Shown one piece after another: positions 35,231 through 40,007 of a DNA stretch of 40,007 bases. Source of the DNA: Ichthyophonus hoferi (taxonomy: Eukaryota; Opisthokonta; Ichthyosporea; Ichthyophonida; Ichthyophonidae). A program made the position numbers and the translations under genes. The notes under the pieces were generated by a model. It was not told where the DNA came from. It worked only from the letters and a program-made list of their open reading frames with translations, and made no database searches. Location: positions 66,191 through 106,197 of the forward strand of contig NAOQ01000209.1 in the NCBI GenBank assembly GCA_002751075.1, written 5' to 3'. Position 1 is the first letter of the stretch. Each line of letters starts with the position of its first letter.

Positions 35231-35889
35231 TATTACTAATACTATTATTATTGCTACTGCTATGTATTATCACTATCGCCACTACTTGCCTTGATTATTC
35301 CTATACCCTCCCTAACCTATTCTTTCTTATCCTAGTATGAGGATGGTGAGACCATCATTAGCGAAGTGTTAGATCATCAAGGCTACGTTGCTATGGATCA
35401 ATATGAACACTTCTCACGACTGAATAATATAGCTGACGTGTATGAGAATAGCCCCTATATAAAGGTATGCCAATGAGCTTTCTTTGTCTAGTTTTTGATG
35501 ATCCGGTTCGACCCGTGATTTTGATTTGATTCGAATGGAAGGGTCTATTTCGACGTATTTTATTATTATTATTATATGATAGGGGTAAGAATTTCACATA
35601 TTATCTGTATACATCTGTAAATATTGCCTCAAGTCCTGTTGTATACTTTCTACCCAGTTATCAGTGCAATGATTTCTACTCTTACTAGGTATACCATATG
35701 CCATATAACATAACATAACATAACATAACATAACCTATCTTTTCCACTGCATTCAGCACTGTACTGACCCCTACCCCTTCACTTTCACAGCCATTTTTTG
35801 AAAGGGAGGAAGAGACGCCGTACGACCTTCCGATTGTTGAGAACATGCCCATGGCACTTCGTAGAGATCGAGATCGATATAGAGGTTGA
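24867..35889 (+). CDS. Receptor tyrosine kinase with mucin-like, EGF and TNFR-like ectodomain, 21 exons
   Basis: Single-pass receptor that should phosphorylate tyrosines on itself and its partners in response to an unknown extracellular cue. Exons: 24867-24986 (tentative), 25142-26033, 27192-27596, 27929-28084, 28733-28810, 29180-29293, 29736-29821, 30459-30618, 30840-30888, 31101-31226, 31412-31439, 31812-31971, 32174-32299, 32917-33011, 33469-33593, 33975-34141, 34259-34342, 34573-34718, 34878-35069, 35336-35464, 35791-35889. All junctions are phase-consistent and the total is 3537 nt (1178 aa). The kinase domain (about residues 817-1090) keeps every key residue: [23 protein letters not shown], and the CW..DP..RPTF end motif. 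The ectodomain combination matches none of the vertebrate RTK families I know. An alternative acceptor at 25100 (exon 2 from 25101, phase 1) is stronger as a splice site but then needs another first exon. Confidence 0.9.
25142..26033 (+). CDS. RTK mucin-like exon with 16-residue tandem repeat
   Basis: About 300 residues, very rich in Thr, Ser and Pro, the composition of a heavily O-glycosylated stalk. Residues encoded at about 25270-25500 form five or so copies of a 16-residue repeat with consensus [16 protein letters not shown]. The inner copies are 48 bp long and nearly identical; the outer ones are shorter and diverged. The exon ends at 26033 in phase 1 (donor GTAGGT). Thr is often encoded in ACT/ACA runs, so slippage may drive length change. 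Confidence 0.85.
27192..27596 (+). CDS. Second RTK mucin-like exon
   Basis: 135 codons, phase 1 at both ends. It is almost entirely Thr with Ser, Pro, Ile, Ala and some Lys; runs such as [12 protein letters not shown] occur near its end. It contains no Cys. It extends the stalk of the preceding exon and could be skipped or included without a frame change. It continues past the donor as an open frame to 27646, but the GTATGC donor and the phase-1 EGF exon downstream make 27596 the likely end. Confidence 0.8.
27929..28084 (+). CDS. RTK EGF-like domain exon
   Basis: 52 codons, phase 1-1. Six cysteines in EGF order: LWC, GIVC, ASC, PECVC and GRGC, ending in the typical C.C..GYYG.NG.GC pattern. 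The spacing before the fourth cysteine is long ([14 protein letters not shown]). EGF modules are extracellular and disulphide-bonded, and this supports a secreted or surface location for the whole N-terminal part. Confidence 0.88.
28733..29293 (+). CDS. RTK TNFR-like cysteine-rich module, two exons
   Basis: Exons 28733-28810 and 29180-29293, both phase 1-1. The first reads [14 protein letters not shown] and ends NRICK, giving C-x2-C-x9-C-x7-C, very close to the TNF-receptor cysteine-rich repeat pattern (C..CP.G.Y....C......C..C). The second starts ACTPNSAC and continues [16 protein letters not shown], another cysteine set with similar spacing. Ephrin-receptor-like cysteine-rich repeats share this look, so TNFR-like is a structural description, not proof of TNF binding. 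Confidence 0.8.
29736..30888 (+). CDS. RTK membrane-proximal extracellular region, unrecognised
   Basis: Exons 29736-29821, 30459-30618 and 30840-30888, about 98 residues with no cysteine. It includes [42 protein letters not shown] and [17 protein letters not shown]. Two Asn-x-Thr sites (NIT, NVT) could be N-glycosylated. I recognise no domain. Length and hydrophobic strands would allow a small beta-rich fold, but that is speculation. The reading frame is fixed by phase agreement on both sides. Confidence 0.75.
31101..31226 (+). CDS. RTK transmembrane exon
   Basis: It encodes [19 protein letters not shown] and then IFFC, one membrane-spanning helix of about 25 residues, immediately followed by the basic stop-transfer sequence [11 protein letters not shown]. 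This sets the topology: mucin, EGF and TNFR-like parts outside, kinase inside. Confidence 0.95.
31412..31971 (+). CDS. RTK juxtamembrane exons
   Basis: Exons 31412-31439 (9 codons) and 31812-31971. About 62 residues rich in Ser, Gly, Asn and Pro, with one tyrosine (MQYGS) and a [14 protein letters not shown] start. Juxtamembrane segments of RTKs commonly regulate the kinase; here there is no recognised docking motif. Confidence 0.85.
32174..35069 (+). CDS. RTK tyrosine kinase domain, seven exons
   Basis: Exons 32174-32299, 32917-33011, 33469-33593, 33975-34141, 34259-34342, 34573-34718, 34878-35069. Visible elements: glycine loop [12 protein letters not shown] lysine (about residue 848); helix-C glutamate in [15 protein letters not shown]; hinge [13 protein letters not shown]; catalytic loop VHRDLAARN (about 944-952), whose LAARN form is typical of tyrosine kinases; DFGLSRE (about 971-977); activation-loop twin tyrosines DYYRM; WLAIETL in place of the usual APE-containing motif; [24 protein letters not shown]. 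The domain is complete and nothing indicates inactivity. Donor GTTAGT after 33593 is slightly unusual. I cannot assign it to a vertebrate RTK family. Confidence 0.95.
35157..35275. repeat. (ATT)n microsatellite in an RTK intron
   Basis: ATT/ACT trinucleotide repeats fill part of the intron between exons 34878-35069 and 35336-35464, and create an open frame of Ile and Thr that is not coding. Confidence 0.85.
35336..35889 (+). CDS. RTK C-terminal tail with docking tyrosines
   Basis: Exons 35336-35464 and 35791-35889 encode about 75 residues after the kinase, ending at TGA 35887-35889. Six tyrosines stand in acidic contexts: YEDG, YVAM, YEHF, YENS, YIKP and YDLP. In known signalling rules, YxxM recruits the p85 subunit of PI3-kinase and YxN recruits the GRB2 SH2 domain; YVAM and YENS fit these exactly. 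The last residues are basic (RRDRDRYRG). Confidence 0.85.
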
Positions 35890-38060
35890 TGAAAATATCT
35901 TAACATATATAGATATTTGTTTTCCCTTAATCTACTTAGTAAGAAGCTTATATATATAGGGCTTAAAGAGTACTTCTGTATCACCTCATGAAAAATTACG
36001 AAAACCAATGAAACGCTGCATGTAGTAGTTGTAGTTAATTATAGGCCAGGGCTAATCTGTCGTTATTGTAAATTTATCGATTAATTCTTATATTTGTTTC
36101 AGTCGAAATACCTATATGGTATATTTTCTTTTGAATAATTAATTAGATCAGATTTTATATATTTGTAGTATACAGATACATACAAATACCGATTGTTTAT
36201 GTGTATGTGATTTCAAATGATTTATGCTTACATTTACAACATTACTATCAACTCTCAACTGTCACGATGGGATGATTTTCATGTATGTGAAAACTGTAAC
36301 TGTAACTAGAGTTTTATTTATTGATTCATCGGGTGGGCGGAAGCCGTGTTTAGCAGGTTTTATATAGCAATAGCAACTATTTCTGTGACTGCTCGGCTGG
36401 TAGCTTATTTACATAGTCTTTAATCATGATGTTTCCTTGGTTAATTATCACGCTGATGTCATAAATGAGATGCAAAGTGCGGTAAAAATAGTAATAAAAG
36501 TTTTTCTTGACTATCGAAATTGTAGTCCATTATGGGTTGAACCAGCCCGCATGATTTGATTCAATTGGATATTATCCAATTTGGGTTGGGCCAATCTGAC
36601 CCGATCCACTTTGGCCCTATCTGAATCAAGTTAAATGTTTAAATGTTAAAATAATTATACAAACTGGTATGAAACATTTTATTCTACCAATGAAAGGGGC
36701 TGGGAGTCCACTTTGTTGAAGTATTTCAGCTCCTGCAAGTGCTAGGCTGTATACTTTGTGATGTCTTTTACGAAAACACCTATCATTTATTGTTTATGCT
36801 ACATTGTATCTCTGAATATTCAGTAGCCTTTACAATGGGGTTTCAATCAGTATACAAGAGTTGGGTATTAATTAATGACAATTAATTAACTACGTGACGT
36901 TACTAATTATATTTAATTAGAACTTGTTACTTAGTAAAGTCTAGTATGGGAATTTACCGTTGGTTTCTTAGTGTTGGTCATTGGTATTTAATCACACCAC
37001 ACATAGTGGTTTATGATACAAACAAGATTCGCAGCAACCAGAATGATTTTTTGAGTAATCATTAGAAATAATGCTTGCTACTATGCCGTTCGGTAGAATC
37101 CCTAAGCGGGAATGCACGTATCTTAAATGTATATCATACAGTTATCACAGACTTAGTCTGAATCCTGATTTGTATAAATGTTGCACTAAATAATTTTTTC
37201 GTACAAAAGACTTTGTTTTTTTGTTCATTTATTAAGAGGTTGTTGTGGTAGTTACCAGGAAAGAATTATCTACTCAAAGATTTCCTAAAGTCAAGCATAA
37301 ATCAGCTATACCCTCAGCAACGAAATTAGGCTCCGTGGGGAAGGAACAATCACAGGTTTAACTCTCATCGAACAGTAGTCAAGAGAGTACAACTAGAAAT
37401 CTTTTAGAGGATTTCAACCCTAGCTCAGCGAAGCTGAATTTATCAATTACAGCATAGTTTTCGATACACTTTACTTTCAAAAGGAGATAATGTAAGATCA
37501 AAAGATTTACCCATTTCTGTTTCTGTCTTATTTTTAAGTTTGTAAAGTAATATATCAGAACCCTTTGTACCTATACTGTGAGATAAGGAGGTATATGTGA
37601 ATACTATCAGGTGTTACTGGAAAAGAACCAATTAATGTGATCTCATGTTAAATGTTGAGTAATATAATTGATTGATGTAAAAGTATTTAGTTGTTGTGGG
37701 CTATTAGACTAGTTTAGTAATAAACTCAATCTCGTCAATTAGATTTAAGAACAAAAATTTAGATGTTCTACAATTCTATGCACATAACACTAAGTGTCAA
37801 GTATTGTAAAACTACAGTTAAGTATATTATGCACATAAACCAGGGCTGATTGTACAACAAAATATACTGGCCTTTCATATAATAAATCTCAATTTTTCAT
37901 ACTAAAAGTAGTTTCTCCTAAAGTATTTAACTATAAATATCAATATATATATACTCTTAAAATTTAAATATAAAATAAAGAATAATAATAATACTGTTCT
38001 GTGTGGTACTACTAACAGTAACATATAGAAATATTAATATACTAAAAAATGTAGATAATT
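35890..38060. other. 3' flank of the RTK gene and intergenic DNA
   Basis: It should contain the RTK 3' untranslated region. An AATAAA at 36493-36498, about 600 nt after the stop codon, is a possible polyadenylation signal. A G/C-containing motif block at about 36530-36620 resembles ones in two RTK introns. About 37230-37355 holds a short coding-like frame with no partner. The rest shows nothing. Confidence 0.5.
36493..36498 (+). promoter_or_regulatory. Possible RTK polyadenylation signal
   Basis: A canonical AATAAA hexamer about 600 nt downstream of the RTK stop codon, followed by a T-rich stretch. In AT-rich DNA this hexamer is common by chance. Confidence 0.3.
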
Positions 38061-38099
38061 GTGGGCAAAATACAATTACTCTTTTCTGTAGAAAAGCTA

Positions 38100-38410
38100 A
38101 TAATTAGTAATAGGAATACTAGTAGGAATAATAACATTAATAGTAATAGTAACAGTAATAGTCATAATAATAGCAACAATAACAATAATAATATAATATT
38201 ATTTAATAATAGTAAAAACAATAACATTAGTAATAGTAATGATAAGAGTAATAGTAATAGTAATAGTTATAGTTATAGTAATAGTAATAATAATAATAAT
38301 AATAATAATAGTTACATTAATAGTGATAGAAACAGTAATAATAAGAGTAATAGTGATAGAAATAGTAATAATACAAGTAATAATAGTAGTAATAGTATAG
38401 AAATAGTGAT
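38100..38410. repeat. (AAT/AGT)n trinucleotide repeat
   Basis: About 300 bp of imperfect AAT, AGT and ATA trinucleotides. On the plus strand this gives an open frame of Asn and Ser, which is a by-product of the repeat rather than a protein. Confidence 0.9.
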
Positions 38411-38501
38411 CATATCAGTTATTAATCTAAATTTAATTTTATTTATTAGCATAAAAAAGGTAATAAATAAATTTAATTAGTACTACTATATCTCTTTAAT
38501 C

Positions 38502-38780
38502 CACCAGTAATAACTGAATAACTGAGGAAATAAAAATATTACATGATTATGAGCGAACGAGGTAAAGCAAGGTTTGTTTCCAGTACACCAACGGGCTCAA
38601 AGTGAAAGTCTAATAAAACGGTAGAGGGAGAGGAGGGCATTTAGTCCACCAGTAATAACTGAGGCAATAAAAATATTACATGATTAAGAGCAGATGAGGT
38701 AAAGCAAAGTTTTTTTCCAGTGCATCAACGGGCTCAAAGTGGGAGTCTAGTAGGACGGTAGAGGGAGAGGGGGGCGTGTG
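38502..38780. repeat. Tandem duplication of about 140 bp over the 3' end of the unknown ORF
   Basis: Unit 1 (about 38502-38643) and unit 2 (about 38644-38780) both begin 'ccaccagtaataactga' and share 'aataaaaatattacatgatt', 'caacgggctcaaagtg' and 'ggtagagggagag'. Unit 2 contains the stop codon and last 35 codons of the minus-strand frame at 38676-39590; unit 1 lies just downstream of that stop. The copies differ at roughly a tenth of positions. Confidence 0.85.
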
Positions 38781-39590
38781 CCTAGATATAATAGACTCAG
38801 AGGCTGATAGGGCAGCCAGCGTAATACTATCATACCATGTGAGGGTACAGTAGGCATGCAAGTAGTTTTTTACCCAAGATTGTTTATTCTTCGAGCTATT
38901 AGCTAGATATTTGGCAGCGCGATGTCTATTTACTACAATATTGACTTTGTGTGCATAAGATCCGTCCTTCTGACCTCTATTTATACATGAACAGGAATGG
39001 ACCCGGTTAATATTAACATCCTGGTAAGGGTGTATATCAAAGTGAGGCACAGGAGAGGGCTCTGAGAATCCTCTTAATAATTTGGTCTTTTGCATATGTG
39101 ACGGGCGCGTGTTGGTAGGTGTTTGGAGGGAAGTATCTAGTAGGGGCCAAGGGGAAAGGGGAGCTTTATTGTGTATTCCTGCTCTCCCTCTACTTTTATG
39201 TTGTTGAATACAGGTATATGTAGGACTGCGTTGTTTTAAAGTGAATTTACATGTATCATTCGATAATGGTAGAGAGGATTGAGAATCGTAAGTGCAAGGG
39301 AAATATGTATTTTGTAGTGAGTAAAGATTATATTCACGGCTTTGCATTTCAAAGTGGCTAATAGTATAAAAGTCACACTCGTATTCAGCCTTGAGCCTTA
39401 ATATGTTTCTACCTATGCAGTTATAAGGCAAATATAACGAGGGATCCACCGCTAAACCACAATTGGATTGGTCAATATAAGTATCATAATAAAAGGATTT
39501 ATTAGCTAAAGTACAGTAAGACATTGCAGAGTTTCCTTTATCATCCTGGCGACATTTTCTACTGAGCCAGCTTGGTAGTTTCCAGCACAT
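38676..39590 (-). CDS. Unidentified 304-residue protein, single open frame
   Basis: The only ATG of an uninterrupted frame lies at 39590-39588; the upstream in-frame stop is at 39620-39618. The translation begins MCWKLPSWLSRKCRQDD and has balanced composition with about a dozen cysteines spread along it, unlike the low-complexity chance frames nearby. There is no clear signal peptide or membrane helix. Middle: Ser/Pro/His-rich (SPWPLLDTSLQTPTNTRPSH). Last third: basic segment NIVVNRHRAAKYLANSSKNK and then LTWYDSITLAALSASESI. No family is recognised. It could be an intronless lineage-specific gene, the long exon of a larger gene or a domesticated fragment. A frame this long by chance is unlikely in AT-rich DNA. 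Confidence 0.55.
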   Translation of the reverse strand: MCWKLPSWLSRKCRQDDKGNSAMSYCTLANKSFYYDTYIDQSNCGLAVDPSLYLPYNCIGRNILRLKAEYECDFYTISHFEMQSREYNLYSLQNTYFPCTYDSQSSLPLSNDTCKFTLKQRSPTYTCIQQHKSRGRAGIHNKAPLSPWPLLDTSLQTPTNTRPSHMQKTKLLRGFSEPSPVPHFDIHPYQDVNINRVHSCSCINRGQKDGSYAHKVNIVVNRHRAAKYLANSSKNKQSWVKNYLHAYCTLTWYDSITLAALSASESIISRHTPPSPSTVLLDSHFEPVDALEKNFALPHLLLIM

Positions 39591-39620
39591 TCCACTATTA
39601 TTTTTTATAAAGTATAATCA

Positions 39621-40007
39621 TCTATTTAAGATTAAAAAGGTATATAACAACTACAATACACTACTTATCATACAATTACATAACCTAACACTGATCTGCA
39701 GACAGACGGAAGATGGCATGTCTACCACTATCTTTCGATTCCTGAAATAGCCAATGGATATCCAGTAAACCAGGTTATCCAATGGTATCACTTTTTACAG
39801 GGATATAAGTTACAACTCATTTTCAAGTCACCAACCATTGCTGAACAGATTTTAGATATATGATTGGTTGCTAAAAATGCGATTTAGCGGGCCAAAAAAT
39901 AACTTCAAATAAATGAAAAATAGAAAAAAACGCTTTTTCATAATAATTTCGTGATATATTTATATGATTATTATTGTAACGTATTTACAGAATACAATGG
40001 AATTTTA
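39621..40007. other. Window edge, no gene seen
   Basis: AT-rich flank upstream of the minus-strand unknown gene; its promoter may lie here. Nothing else is recognisable. Confidence 0.5.

Noticed and set aside
35031-35294. Ile/Thr-rich hydrophobic frame that looks like a membrane protein
   Set aside because: It begins in the out-of-frame end of an RTK kinase exon and then runs through an ATT-repeat intron.
38061-38480. 139-codon Asn/Ser-rich open frame
   Set aside because: It is entirely the translation of an imperfect AAT/AGT trinucleotide repeat.
1-40007. CRISPR arrays, operons, ribosome binding sites, tRNA or rRNA genes
   Set aside because: The window is eukaryotic. The tandem repeats lack the regular unique spacers of CRISPR arrays, and I found no tRNA-like fold with B-box sequence or any rRNA segment by eye; a tRNA/rRNA model scan would be decisive.

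Overview
The window is AT-rich, intron-rich nuclear DNA of an animal. The best evidence is a complete receptor tyrosine kinase (RTK) gene, because RTKs are essentially confined to animals and their closest unicellular relatives. Many short exons with short AT-rich introns, abundant AT/CATA microsatellites, a Copia fossil and an unfamiliar RTK ectodomain suggest an early-branching metazoan. A sponge is my best guess, but this is inference and no species can be named.

Layout, left to right. 1-1986: AT-rich intergenic DNA with microsatellites and one copy of a dispersed repeat. 1987-9111 (perhaps to 10364), minus strand: a ten-exon MRM1 gene (mitochondrial 2'-O-ribose rRNA methyltransferase, SpoU/TrmH family). 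I reconstructed it exon by exon with consistent splice phases. Its introns hold a 35-bp minisatellite, a CATA microsatellite, an exact 53-bp duplication, a 22-bp minisatellite and one arm of an inverted repeat. 9112-11634: AT-rich intergenic DNA with the second arm of that inverted repeat. 11635-14275 and 21105-24015: two diverged copies of a segment of about 2.6-2.9 kb in the same orientation, each with its own private insertion. About 14280-17860: a 5'-truncated, heavily decayed Copia LTR-retrotransposon fossil that starts where the first segment copy ends. 17861-21104: mostly featureless, with one small unidentified coding-like fragment.

24867-35889, plus strand: a 21-exon RTK gene whose splice phases agree throughout from the second exon. 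Order: probable signal peptide, long Thr/Ser/Pro-rich mucin-like stalk with a 16-residue tandem repeat, EGF-like domain, TNFR-like cysteine-rich module, an unrecognised membrane-proximal region, one transmembrane helix, juxtamembrane segment, full tyrosine kinase domain, and a tail with several candidate phosphotyrosine docking sites (YVAM, YENS, YDLP). The extracellular modules lie on symmetric phase-1 exons, the usual mark of exon shuffling.

35890-38060: intergenic DNA, then an AAT/AGT-rich simple repeat (38100-38410). 38676-39590, minus strand: an uninterrupted 304-codon frame of unknown identity whose 3' end is tandemly duplicated just downstream. The two main genes have unrelated jobs (mitochondrial ribosome maturation and cell-surface signalling) and nothing suggests joint function. 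The first exons of both genes are the least certain parts.
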